Of a stretch of 34,333 bases of DNA, positions 21,870 through 29,852 are shown piece after piece. Source of the stretch: Rhodospirillales bacterium (GTDB taxonomy: Bacteria; Pseudomonadota; Alphaproteobacteria; Acetobacterales; Acetobacteraceae); assembly GCA_947460455.1 (NCBI GenBank), contig CANHKG010000021.1:1-34333 (forward strand), in the 5' to 3' direction. Below the pieces are notes generated by a model. It was not told the origin of the DNA. It searched no databases and saw only the letters and a program-made list of their open reading frames with translations. A program made the translations under genes and the position numbers. Positions within the stretch are counted from its first letter, which is position 1; each line of letters starts with the position of its first letter.

Positions 21870-22946
21870 CTAAGGCGTAATCGCCACCTTCAGCACCCCA
21901 TCCCGCTGGTGGCTGAACAGCTCATACGCCGCCTCGATGTCATCCAGCTTGAACCGGTGCGTCACCATCGGCGTCAGATCCACCCGCCCGCTGCGGATCA
22001 CCTCCATCAACCGTCGCATCCGCTCCTTCCCGCCCGGGCACAGCGTCGTCACGATCGTATGGTCCCCCAGCCCCGCCGCGAACGCCCCCAGCGGAATCCG
22101 CAGATCGGTCGAATACACCCCCAGGCTGGAAAGCGTCCCCCCAGGCCGCAGCACCCGCAGCGCATTCTCGAAGGTCTGCTGCGTCCCCAACGCCTCGATC
22201 GCCACATCCACCCCGCGCCCATCGGTGATCCGCATGATCTCCTCCACCGGGTCCACCCCGTGGAAGTCGATCACCACATCCGCCCCCACCGCCCGCGCCA
22301 TCGTCAACCGCTTGCCGATCCCGTCCACACCGATGATCGTCGTCGCCCCCATCAGCTTCGCCCCAGCCGTCGCGCACAACCCGATCGGCCCCTGCGCGAA
22401 CACCGCCACGCAATCGCCAATCCGGATCCCCCCGCGCTCCGCCCCGGAAAACCCGGTGGACATGATGTCCGGGCACATCAGCACCTGCTCGTCGGTCAAC
22501 TCATCCGGCACCAGCGCCAGGTTCACCATCGCATCCGGCACCAGCACATACTCCGCCTGGCACCCATCGATCGTATTGCCGAACCGCCAGCCGCCCATGG
22601 CCTTGAACCCGTGCTTCGTTCCCGTCCCATCCTGGGAGAGGCACCCACACAAGCACGCCGCCGAATGCCCGCTCGGCGTGATGGCGCCGGCGATCACCCG
22701 CTGCCCCTCGCGATACCCCTGCACCGCCGAGCCCAGCTTCTCGATCACCCCCACCGGCTCATGCCCGATCGTCAGCCCCCTCGCCACCGGGTACTCGCCC
22801 TTCAGGATGTGAACATCCGTGCCACAGATCGTCGTGGTCGTGATCCGCATCAGCGCATCCAGCGGACCCGGCTCCGGAATGGGCTTCTCGTCCAGCACGA
22901 TCCGACCGGGTTCCACGAACACGGCGGCCCTCATGCGCTTGGCCAT
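21870..22946 (-). CDS. Zinc-dependent alcohol dehydrogenase (MDR family)
   Basis: A 358-residue medium-chain dehydrogenase. Catalytic zinc ligands are Cys41 (TICGTD), His62-Glu63 (GHEPVG) and Asp160 (CPDIMSTGF), the arrangement of NADP-dependent secondary alcohol dehydrogenases. The Rossmann segment VAVFAQGPIGLCA is near residues 178-190 and VDGIGKRL begins the cofactor-specificity loop. The structural-zinc lobe is unusual, showing only a CLCGC cluster (98-102) rather than four spaced Cys, so that zinc may be absent. AGGAGG five nt before ATG 22946 fixes the start. It diverges from the MFS transporter gene (about 115 bp). The natural alcohol is unknown. Confidence 0.92.
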   Translation of the reverse strand: MAKRMRAAVFVEPGRIVLDEKPIPEPGPLDALMRITTTTICGTDVHILKGEYPVARGLTIGHEPVGVIEKLGSAVQGYREGQRVIAGAITPSGHSAACLCGCLSQDGTGTKHGFKAMGGWRFGNTIDGCQAEYVLVPDAMVNLALVPDELTDEQVLMCPDIMSTGFSGAERGGIRIGDCVAVFAQGPIGLCATAGAKLMGATTIIGVDGIGKRLTMARAVGADVVIDFHGVDPVEEIMRITDGRGVDVAIEALGTQQTFENALRVLRPGGTLSSLGVYSTDLRIPLGAFAAGLGDHTIVTTLCPGGKERMRRLMEVIRSGRVDLTPMVTHRFKLDDIEAAYELFSHQRDGVLKVAITP

Positions 22947-23061
22947 GGCGTCCTCCTGCGTTGCTGCCGATGCAACGCCTCGCACGCCGGCCGGTGCCAT
23001 GCCTTGATTCCGGTCAATCCGCAGGTTGACCGGCACCGAATGCCGCCGCACCGTGCCGCAG

Positions 23062-24273
23062 ATGAAGTTACCGCTCTGGCTGCAAGCCCTCGGCGCCGCG
23101 ATGCTGGCGCAGACCATCTCCACCTTCATGGGCCAGTCCCTGCCGGTGCTCGCCCCCCTACTCACCGCCTCGGCCGGCGTGGCGCCGGAGCGGATCGGCA
23201 ACCTGTCCTCGCTCTCCTCCTTCGCCTCCATCGCCTACATGGCCTTCGGTGCCCCCATCCTCGCCCGCCTCGGCCCCGTCGCCAGCCTTCAGCTCGGCAC
23301 CGCCATCGCCGTCCTTGGCCTGGCCGTCGCCGCCATCGGCACCTGGCCCGCCTTGCTCGCGGGCGCGCTGCTGATGGGCACCGGCTATGGCCCCACGCCC
23401 CCCGCCGGCAGCCGCATGCTACAGGCCACCGCGCCACCCGCCCACCGCTCGCTGATCTTCTCCATCAAGCAGGCCGGCGCACCCGCCGGCGGTGCCCTCG
23501 CCGGCCTGATCATCGCCCCCATCGCCACGCTCTATGGTGGCGTGCCCGCCCTCACCGTCGCCATCGTCGCCGGCCTGCTCTGCGTGCTCGCCACCAACCC
23601 GCTGCGCCGCTCGCTCGATGCCGACCGCGACCGCACCGCCTCCGTCCATCCCCGCGTGCTGTTCAGCCGCCGCAACCTCGCCACCCCGTTCCGCGCCCTG
23701 GCCCGCTCCCCCGCCCTGCTGCCACTCACGGCACTCGCCTTCTCCTTCGCCGTGCTGCAGGGCGCACTGTTCAGCTTCTCCGTCACCTTCCTCACCCAGC
23801 GCGGCCTCAGCCTCGCCGCCGCCGGTTTCGCCTTCGCCTGCCTGCAAGCCGCCGGCACCATCGCCCGCATCCTGCTCGGCTGGGTCGCCGACCGCACCGG
23901 CCACGCCGCGGCAAACCTCGTCGTGCAGGCCTTCCTCGCCGCCGCCGCCGCTGCCGCCTACGCCCTGATGCCGTCCGACGCACCGCTCTGGTGGGTGGCC
24001 ACCCTCGCCGCCATCGCCGGCTTCTTCGGCGCCTCCTGGAACGGCATCTACCTCGCCGAAGTCGCCCGCCTCGCCGCCCCCGGCGGGGTGGCCGATGCCA
24101 CCGCCGGCTCCACCATGCTGTGCTTCATGGGCTACGTGATCGGCCCCACCCTGTTCGCCGCCGCCGTGCCGCATTGGGGCTGGGAGATCCCCTTCCTGGC
24201 CTGCGCCGCCCAGCTCGCCGTGATGGGCGCCGTGCAGGGGCTTCTGCTGCGCCGCTCGTTCGCTGGCATGTAA
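23062..24273 (+). CDS. MFS transporter
   Basis: A 403-residue membrane protein with about twelve hydrophobic segments in two halves joined by a basic loop around residues 190-215 (RRSLDADRDRTASVHPR). The loop after helix 2 (APILARLGPVASLQLG) and the GWVADRTGH segment in the second half match the MFS signature GxxxDrxGr. GYGPTPPAGSRML resembles the helix 4-5 region of CynX/NarK-like or sugar-acid MFS carriers. The substrate is unknown. ATG 23062 is chosen although no good ribosome binding site precedes it. A TTG at 23026 with a nearby GCAGG is the alternative, adding 12 residues. It is divergent from the alcohol dehydrogenase. Confidence 0.88.
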   Translation: MKLPLWLQALGAAMLAQTISTFMGQSLPVLAPLLTASAGVAPERIGNLSSLSSFASIAYMAFGAPILARLGPVASLQLGTAIAVLGLAVAAIGTWPALLAGALLMGTGYGPTPPAGSRMLQATAPPAHRSLIFSIKQAGAPAGGALAGLIIAPIATLYGGVPALTVAIVAGLLCVLATNPLRRSLDADRDRTASVHPRVLFSRRNLATPFRALARSPALLPLTALAFSFAVLQGALFSFSVTFLTQRGLSLAAAGFAFACLQAAGTIARILLGWVADRTGHAAANLVVQAFLAAAAAAAYALMPSDAPLWWVATLAAIAGFFGASWNGIYLAEVARLAAPGGVADATAGSTMLCFMGYVIGPTLFAAAVPHWGWEIPFLACAAQLAVMGAVQGLLLRRSFAGM

Positions 24274-24446
24274 CCCTCCACCCGCGGCGTGTAGGCCAGC
24301 CCCAGCGCGATGTCCTGCGCCCGTGCCCCTGTGGCAAGGCAGGCCGCCAGGATCCCCGCTGCAACGAAGATCGCAGCCGCGTGTTGCGATGGGCGGCGGC
24401 AGACCGATATACCGGCGGCCACTGCGCTGCCGGAGCCTCCGCCGCG

Positions 24447-24752
24447 ATGCCAGAAACCACCAATGCCCCCACCACCACGGTCCTGCCCAAGACCGAGCGG
24501 CCGAAGCTGCACAAGGTGATCCTGCTGAACGACGACTACACCCCGCGCGAGTTCGTGGTGCGGGTGCTGAAGGGCGAGTTCGGCATGAACGAAGGCAGCG
24601 CCAGCCGCGTGATGATGACCGCCCACCAGCGCGGCGCCTGCGTGGTGGCGGTGTTCACCCGCGACGTGGCCGAAACCAAGGCCACCCGGGCCACGGATGC
24701 CGGCCGCAAGGCCGGGCACCCGCTGACCTTCACGACGGAGCCTGAGGAATAA
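24447..24752 (+). CDS. clpS: ATP-dependent Clp protease adaptor ClpS
   Basis: A 101-residue protein of normal ClpS length. ClpS binds the ClpA N-domain and hands over N-degron substrates to ClpAP. The substrate-pocket motif LLNDDYTPREFVV (about residues 26-38) and later VMMTAHQRGACVVAVFTRDVAETK are typical, including the Asp-Asp and His that contact the N-degron residue. The N-terminal 20 residues are flexible and Pro/Thr-rich. clpA is not next to it within the window. Its 3' end abuts the convergent amidase gene directly (stop codons are adjacent at 24752/24753). Confidence 0.95.
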   Translation: MPETTNAPTTTVLPKTERPKLHKVILLNDDYTPREFVVRVLKGEFGMNEGSASRVMMTAHQRGACVVAVFTRDVAETKATRATDAGRKAGHPLTFTTEPEE

Positions 24753-26225
24753 CTACCGGCTGACGTGCACGCCCGGCACGCGCCCGCCATTCCACTTGCC
24801 GCCCAGTGCCCGTTCCACCTGCGCGCCCAGCTGCAGCAGCAGCCCATCGTTGCCCTGCGCCGCCAGCGCCTGGATGCCCAGCGGCAGGCCGTTCTCGTGC
24901 GCCGCCATCGGCAGCGACAGGCCCGGCATGCCGGTGAGGTTGGCCAGCGGCGTGTAGGCATACATGCCCCACAGCTTCTCGAACCAGGCCAGCGGCGTGT
25001 CGGTATCGTTCAGCGTCAGGAAATCCATCGTGCCGCGACGATGCGTCGTTGCGGTGGAGATCGGCGTGAGGATCACGTCCCACTCGGTGAGGAACTGGCC
25101 GAAGGCGCGGCTGGTGCTGTTGAACGCGGCCTGCATGTCCGCCCGCACGCCGTAGGACAGGTCGCGGCCATATTCCCAGATGCGCCAGTTCATCGGCTCG
25201 ATCAGCTCGCGCGGCGGGCTGGCATGGCCGCGCAGGCGCGACAGCCGGGCGACGTTCTGGGCGATGTTGGTGATGTAGCAGGTGGTCTGCGCGGCGTAGC
25301 CGGCGCGGAAATCCACCTCCGGCGTTTCCCACGCCACATCATGGCCGAGGGATTCGAGGAACTTGCCGGCCTTTTCCAGCTCCGCCGCGATATGCGGCGT
25401 GGCCTTGTAGTCGCCCCACTCATGCGACAGCGCGATGCGCAGCGGGCGCGGGTCGCGCTGCACCAGCGCGGCATAGGGCTCGGGCGGCGACCAGAACGGC
25501 ATGAACTCCCCGGGGGCCCCGCCGCGGCAGGCATCGAAGAACAGCGCCGTGTCGCGGATGGTGCGGGAATGGCAGCCCTGGGTGGAGACCAGCGCCATCA
25601 GGTCCGAGCCGTTCGGCGCGGAGGAAAACACGCCGCGCGAGGGCTTGAGGCCGATATTGCCGTTGATCCCCGCCGGGATGCGGATGGAGCCGCCGCCATC
25701 GCTGGCATGGCCGATCGGCAGCACGCCGGCAGCCACCGCCGCCCCGGTGCCGGCCGAGGAGCCGCCGGTGGTGTAGGCCTGGTCCCACGGATTCTTCGAG
25801 ACGTACACACGCTCGTTCTCCACCGAGCCGCAGGTGCCGAATTCCGGCGTGGTGGTGCGGCCCATGATGCTGAGCCCGGCCTGGCGGATTTTGGTGGTGA
25901 GGAAAGCATCTTCCTGCGCGACGTGGCCCATCATCAGCAGCGCGCCCATCTCCTGCTTGCGGCCGGCCAGGGTGGGGCCGAGATCCTTCATCAGGTAGGG
26001 CACGCCGGCGAAGGGGCCATCGGCGTTCATGCCGTCCTTCAGCGGGTTGGCCACCACATCGGCAAACACCTCCACCACGGCGCCGATGGCGGGATCGACC
26101 TTCGCGATCCCCTCGGCCACCTGGGCGGCGAGTTCAGCCGGAGTGACCTGGCCCTGGCGCACGAGGCCTGCGAGGGAGGTGGCGTCGTGGCGCACCCATT
26201 CGTCCCAACCCATCACCGTGCTCAT
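24753..26225 (-). CDS. Amidase (amidase-signature family)
   Basis: A 490-residue amidase-signature hydrolase. The Ser-cisSer-Lys triad is Lys80 (PYLMKDLG), Ser156 (TTGGSSAG) and Ser180 (SDGGGSIRIPAG), with the family spacing of 76 and 24 residues. It hydrolyses an amide bond; overall pattern resembles the 6-aminohexanoate cyclic dimer hydrolase/GatA-like group, but the substrate is not predictable and it is unlikely to be GatA itself, since no gatB or gatC is present. AAGGAG lies eight nt before ATG 26225. It follows the sixth substrate-binding gene on the same strand (73 bp), so an imported peptide or amide may be its substrate. Confidence 0.92.
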   Translation of the reverse strand: MSTVMGWDEWVRHDATSLAGLVRQGQVTPAELAAQVAEGIAKVDPAIGAVVEVFADVVANPLKDGMNADGPFAGVPYLMKDLGPTLAGRKQEMGALLMMGHVAQEDAFLTTKIRQAGLSIMGRTTTPEFGTCGSVENERVYVSKNPWDQAYTTGGSSAGTGAAVAAGVLPIGHASDGGGSIRIPAGINGNIGLKPSRGVFSSAPNGSDLMALVSTQGCHSRTIRDTALFFDACRGGAPGEFMPFWSPPEPYAALVQRDPRPLRIALSHEWGDYKATPHIAAELEKAGKFLESLGHDVAWETPEVDFRAGYAAQTTCYITNIAQNVARLSRLRGHASPPRELIEPMNWRIWEYGRDLSYGVRADMQAAFNSTSRAFGQFLTEWDVILTPISTATTHRRGTMDFLTLNDTDTPLAWFEKLWGMYAYTPLANLTGMPGLSLPMAAHENGLPLGIQALAAQGNDGLLLQLGAQVERALGGKWNGGRVPGVHVSR

Positions 26226-26298
26226 CGCGCGCTCCTTCCTGGAATGCAGGGGGTATCTCAGCGCGAAATGCCGGTCAGCGCCAGAAGGCCCCCGGCGC

Positions 26299-27816
26299 CT
26301 AGCGCCAGAACGCCAGATAGAACCTGGGCAGCTCGTCGGGGTAGGGGCGGAAGGCCAAGCTGCGGCTGAGGCCGTAGGTGGTGACATAGGTGTTCAGCGG
26401 CACGAGGTAGGCCTGCTCGCTGATCAGCCTGATCGCCTGGCTGTAGTAGCGGCGCCGATCGTTCGGATTGGTGCTGGCGCCGCCCTGGGTGACCAGCGTG
26501 GCCAGGGCGGGGTCGCGGCTGTAGTCGTTGCCGCCGCCGGTGAACAGGAAGGGCAGGATCGCCGAGACATCGTTGATCGAGAAACTGCCCCAGGCGAGCT
26601 GGCCAACGGGCACGTCCCCATCCAGCGTCTGTCGCACCACCGCGGCCACCGGGCGCTGGGTGATGCGGGCGCGGATGCCGATGGCGGCGAGGTAGGTCTG
26701 GATCGCCGCCGACCATTGCGGCAGCGCATAGGTCACCAGCTCGGTGTCGAACCCGTCGGGGTAGCCGGCTTCGGCCAGCAATTGCCGCGCGCGGGTGGGG
26801 TTGTAATCGTAACGTACCGCGGCGGCGGCCTCGCAGCCGAACTGGGTGGGGAAGCACGGCGCCTCTGGCACGCGCGAGCCGCCCTGCACCACCTGGCGCA
26901 CGAAGGCCTGCCGGTCGATGGCATGGAAGATCGCCTGGCGCACCTTCTGTTGCGTGAGCGGATTGGCGGCCCCGGTGCGCCCGGCGGCATCGAGCGAGAG
27001 GTAGCCGATGCGCATGCTCTCGGCGCGCAGCGCGGCCAGGCCGGGGGTGCGGGCGATGGCGTCGCTGGATTCGGCCAGGAAGTTCCAGATCCAATCGGTG
27101 CGGCCGGCGAGCAGCCCTTCCAGCTCGCTGGCGGCATTCGGCACCTGGTCGATCTGCAGCTTGGCGATCGCCGGGCGGCCCTTGGGGCTGTCGGCGTAGT
27201 AGCCCTCGAAACGCTCCAGCAGCAGGCGGCGATAGCCTTCGCGGCCAGTGAGGCGATAGGGGCCGGCACCGACCGGGGCCTCCGCGAAGGCCTTCGCCCC
27301 CATGGCCTCGCGCGCCGCCTGCGGCCAGATCGGCAGCACCATGGCGACGTATTCGATGGCGGCGGGGAAGACGCGCTTGAGCTTGAGGCGCACGCGGTGG
27401 CTGTCCACCTTCTCCGCCCCTTCCAGCCAGGCGAAGTTGCTGGGCACGGAGATGTCGGGGTCGGCGAGGATGGTGGCGACGGTGTAGACCACGTCGTCGG
27501 CGCTGAACGGGCTGCCGTCGTGGAAGGTCACGCCGCGGCGCAGCTCGAATTCCAGCGTGGTGTCGTCGATGTAGCGCCAGGCGGTGGCGAGCAGCGGGCG
27601 CAGGGTGAAGGTTTCGGGGTCGCGGTGCACCAGCCCGTCGAACAGGTGGTGCGCCAGGATCAGACCGGTGCGCTGCTGGTTGTAGTAGGGATCGAGGTTG
27701 GTAACGGCATCGCGCCAGGCGATGCGCAGCGTGTCGGCGGATTTCTGGGCGCGGACCGGCCCGGCCAGAAGGGCCAGAGCCATCGCCAAGCCGAACATCG
27801 CGCGCATCCGCGCCAT
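26299..27816 (-). CDS. ABC transporter substrate-binding protein, family 5 (copy 6)
   Basis: A 505-residue periplasmic binding protein, more like classic DppA/OppA than the copies at 10036-19690. The signal peptide ends at PVRAQ near residue 23. Then come LRIAWRDAVTNLDPYYNQ, RRGVTFHDGSPFSADDVVYTV, GAGPYRL, NPLTQQKVRQAIFHAIDRQAFV, YNPTRARQLLAEAGYPDGF and the C-terminal AYLVPLNTYVTTYGLS. The SBP_bac_5 domain is complete and there is no lipobox. GGAGG lies five nt before the ATG. No permease or ATPase follows, and the next gene downstream is the amidase. A strong hairpin (27848-27879) separates it from the small exported protein gene upstream. Confidence 0.92.
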   Translation of the reverse strand: MARMRAMFGLAMALALLAGPVRAQKSADTLRIAWRDAVTNLDPYYNQQRTGLILAHHLFDGLVHRDPETFTLRPLLATAWRYIDDTTLEFELRRGVTFHDGSPFSADDVVYTVATILADPDISVPSNFAWLEGAEKVDSHRVRLKLKRVFPAAIEYVAMVLPIWPQAAREAMGAKAFAEAPVGAGPYRLTGREGYRRLLLERFEGYYADSPKGRPAIAKLQIDQVPNAASELEGLLAGRTDWIWNFLAESSDAIARTPGLAALRAESMRIGYLSLDAAGRTGAANPLTQQKVRQAIFHAIDRQAFVRQVVQGGSRVPEAPCFPTQFGCEAAAAVRYDYNPTRARQLLAEAGYPDGFDTELVTYALPQWSAAIQTYLAAIGIRARITQRPVAAVVRQTLDGDVPVGQLAWGSFSINDVSAILPFLFTGGGNDYSRDPALATLVTQGGASTNPNDRRRYYSQAIRLISEQAYLVPLNTYVTTYGLSRSLAFRPYPDELPRFYLAFWR

Positions 27817-27847
27817 CCGCCCCTCCGGTGGGGAGGTGAGGGTGGTC

Positions 27848-27879
27848 GGCCGCGGCGCGCTGTGCTGCGCGCCGCGGCC
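27848..27879 (-). terminator. 13-bp perfect hairpin between the small exported protein and substrate-binding gene 6
   Basis: GGCCGCGGCGCGC (27848-27860) pairs fully with its complement at 27867-27879 around a six-base loop. It is 14 bp after the stop of the small gene and 32 bp before the next start. With no T-run following, it might terminate, attenuate, or protect RNA ends. Confidence 0.5.
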
Positions 27880-27892
27880 GCCCGGCGGGGCG

Positions 27893-28078
27893 TCAGCTCT
27901 TGGCGGGCTGGGTGGTTTCGGCCTCGGCGCGGCGCTGGCGGCGCGGCTTGGCGGAGGCGGTGGCCGCCTTGCCGGAGCGGCGGCGGCGGGTGGCGCCGGT
28001 GGCGGCCTCGGCCGTGCCGGCAGCGGCGAGCGGCAGGGCGAGGCCTAGGGCGACGAACAGGCTGCGGCGGGAGAACAT
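27893..28078 (-). CDS. Small exported basic protein, unknown function
   Basis: A 61-residue product. The first 26 residues (MFSRRSLFVALGLALPLAAA then GTAEA) form a clear signal peptide with a SRRSLF twin-arginine-like start and an AEA cleavage site. The mature part is about 35 residues with runs RRRR and RRQRR and many Ala/Lys. It has no Cys. GGAG lies eight nt before ATG 28078. I do not recognise a family. It could be a nucleic-acid- or polyanion-binding peptide, or a disordered tail. A longer in-frame extension upstream to 28666 runs antisense to the start region of DUF1489 and is not credible. Confidence 0.6.
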   Translation of the reverse strand: MFSRRSLFVALGLALPLAAAGTAEAATGATRRRRSGKAATASAKPRRQRRAEAETTQPAKS

Positions 28079-28182
28079 GGGTGGTGCTCCGGGCCCAAAC
28101 GCGCCGTACCGGATCCTATGATCAGGTAGTGCGCGAACTGCGGGCTGTATCTTACTAAAAAGACATGTAAAGGAACCACAAA

Positions 28183-28199
28183 CGCGGCGCAAGGCCGCG
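28183..28199 (-). terminator. Hairpin downstream of the DUF1489 gene
   Basis: CGCGGC/GCCGCG stem with a five-base loop, 67 bp after the DUF1489 stop. On the minus strand it is followed by TTTGTGGTTCCTTT, a moderately T-rich tail. The A/T-rich DNA just beyond (28140-28180) probably holds the promoter of the small exported protein gene. Confidence 0.45.
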
Positions 28200-28265
28200 C
28201 TGCGGGCCGCAGGGCGCTGTGTGTGAAACGATGGGAACCGTGGCCGAAAGGTCACAGGTGTGGGG

Positions 28266-28688
28266 TCAGAGCAGCCCCAGCGATTCCAACTCGCGCCGCA
28301 GCTGTGGCGGCAGGGCTTCGCTGCCCTCCGCCGTGGCGGTGGCGCCGAGGTCCACGGGCGCGGCGGCGGGGTCGAGGTAGCGCCAGCCCTGGAACGGCTT
28401 GGTCGCACGCGCGGCCACCGGCACCAGCTCGGCATCGAAGAACAGCGCGGCACATTTGGAGCCGTCGTCGTAGGCGGCTTCCTGGATGTCGATGATGCGC
28501 TGGCGCACCACGGTGGCGCCGGCGATGACCCAGTAGAGCGAGCCACCGTCCAGGATCTCCTGCGCGCGGCGCGGGAAGCTGCGGGTGAGGTGGCGCAGGG
28601 GTTCACCGCGCGCGGCGCGGGCCTGCTGCAGGCGCCGCAAATCGGCAACATCGCTGATGCCGACACACAGCTTGGTCATGTGCAGCAT
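28266..28688 (-). CDS. DUF1489 family protein
   Basis: A 140-residue protein matching the alphaproteobacterial DUF1489 group. The opening KLCVGISDVADLRRLQQAR, then the region LTRSFPRRAQEILDGGSLYWVIAGATVVRQRIIDI, and KCAALFFDAELVPVAARATKPFQGWRYLD are typical of the family, whose function is unknown. The start ATG 28688 overlaps the stop of the enolase-superfamily gene (TGATG). ATG 28679 would shorten it by three residues. Its presence supports an alphaproteobacterial source. Confidence 0.85.
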   Translation of the reverse strand: MLHMTKLCVGISDVADLRRLQQARAARGEPLRHLTRSFPRRAQEILDGGSLYWVIAGATVVRQRIIDIQEAAYDDGSKCAALFFDAELVPVAARATKPFQGWRYLDPAAAPVDLGATATAEGSEALPPQLRRELESLGLL

Positions 28689-29800
28689 CAGGCAGGCACG
28701 CGCAGCCGGGCGAGCACGGCCTCGTCGATCTCCAGCCCCAGGCCGGGCGTGGTGGGCAGGTGGAACAGGCCCTGGGCATCCGGCTTCGGCGGATTGCGGA
28801 ACGGGGCGTGCATGCGCGGCGAGGGGTCGTTCAGCTCCACCGGCTTGGTGGCGTGCAGCTGGGTGGCGGCGATGTGCAGGTTGGCCATGTGGCCGATGGT
28901 GGGCTGGGTCTGGTGCGGCACCAGTTCCACCCCGTGCGCCTGGCACAAGGCGGCGCAGCGCAGCAGGCCGGTGATGCCGCCCATCTTCACGATATCGGGC
29001 TGCACCATGCGCACGCCGCAATCGATCAGCTCCGCGATCGCCGACGGCGTGTAGTCCTGCTCGCCGGTGGAAATGGTGATCGACAGGCGCTGGGCCAGCT
29101 CGCCCAGCATGCGGCGGTTGTAGTGCTGGACCGGTTCCTCGAACCACCAAAAGCCCAGCTCCTCCAGCGCGCGGCCGACGCGCATGGCGCCGGAATACGA
29201 ATATCCGTTGTTGGAATCGAAGGCCAAGGGGAAGTCCGGCCCGACCAGCTTGCGCACGGCACGGGCCTTGGCGAGGTGGTCGGGGATGTCGCCGTCCAGG
29301 TCCACGCGGTCGTTGTCGAAACGGATCTTGATCGCGGCGGGTTTGTCTTCCAGGCGCTTCTCCACGATGCGCAGCACGTTCTCCAGGCTGCGTTCGCGGC
29401 CATTGCCGCCGATGGAGGAATAGAACGGCAGCGCGGTACGCCAGGCGCCGCCGAGCAGCTTCCAGATCGGCTGGCCGAGCAGCTGGCCCTTGAGGTCCCA
29501 CAGCGCGATGTCGATGGCCGCCAGCGCGCCGCTCAGCGCGCCTTCGGGGCCAAGCTTGACCAGCGTGTGCATCAGCCGGTCCTGGATCACCGCGTGGTCC
29601 AGCGGATCGGCGCCGATCAGGGCGGGGGCGATGTTGGCATTGATGATGCCGAGCGAGGCCAGGCCGCCCTGCATGGGGGAGGCCTCGCCCAGGCCGATGC
29701 GGCCATCATCGGCATGGATGCGCACGAAGGCGCTGCGCTGGGCCGGCGTGTCGCCGGGCGCCCATTGCACCTGGAAGGCCTCGATGCGTGCAATCTTCAT
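28688..29800 (-). CDS. Mandelate racemase/muconate lactonizing enzyme family protein
   Basis: A 370-residue enolase-superfamily enzyme. The N-terminal capping domain (about 1-125) precedes a TIM barrel. Metal ligands are Asp195 (LAFDSNNGYS), Glu221 (WWFEEPV) and Glu247 (STGEQ). The second-strand motif is Lys158-Ile-Arg160, KxR in place of the common KxK. Asp269 (QPDIVKMGG) and His296 (VPHQTQPT) form the Asp-His dyad of the mandelate racemase subgroup. Such enzymes dehydrate or epimerise sugar acids. The exact acid is unknown. GGAG is seven to eight nt before ATG 29800. It is coupled to DUF1489 and follows the deacetylase-like gene by 52 bp. Confidence 0.9.
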   Translation of the reverse strand: MKIARIEAFQVQWAPGDTPAQRSAFVRIHADDGRIGLGEASPMQGGLASLGIINANIAPALIGADPLDHAVIQDRLMHTLVKLGPEGALSGALAAIDIALWDLKGQLLGQPIWKLLGGAWRTALPFYSSIGGNGRERSLENVLRIVEKRLEDKPAAIKIRFDNDRVDLDGDIPDHLAKARAVRKLVGPDFPLAFDSNNGYSYSGAMRVGRALEELGFWWFEEPVQHYNRRMLGELAQRLSITISTGEQDYTPSAIAELIDCGVRMVQPDIVKMGGITGLLRCAALCQAHGVELVPHQTQPTIGHMANLHIAATQLHATKPVELNDPSPRMHAPFRNPPKPDAQGLFHLPTTPGLGLEIDEAVLARLRVPA

Positions 29801-29852
29801 GTGCCGACTCCGCGGATGGGGCCGCGGAGTGTGGGGCCGCGCCGGCCGCCCC

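Noticed and set aside
28689-29501. N-terminal extension of the DUF1489 frame to 29501
   Set aside because: The extension runs out of frame through the enolase-superfamily gene and gives an Arg/Pro/Ala-rich low-complexity sequence. The DUF1489 start at 28688 overlaps the preceding stop codon.
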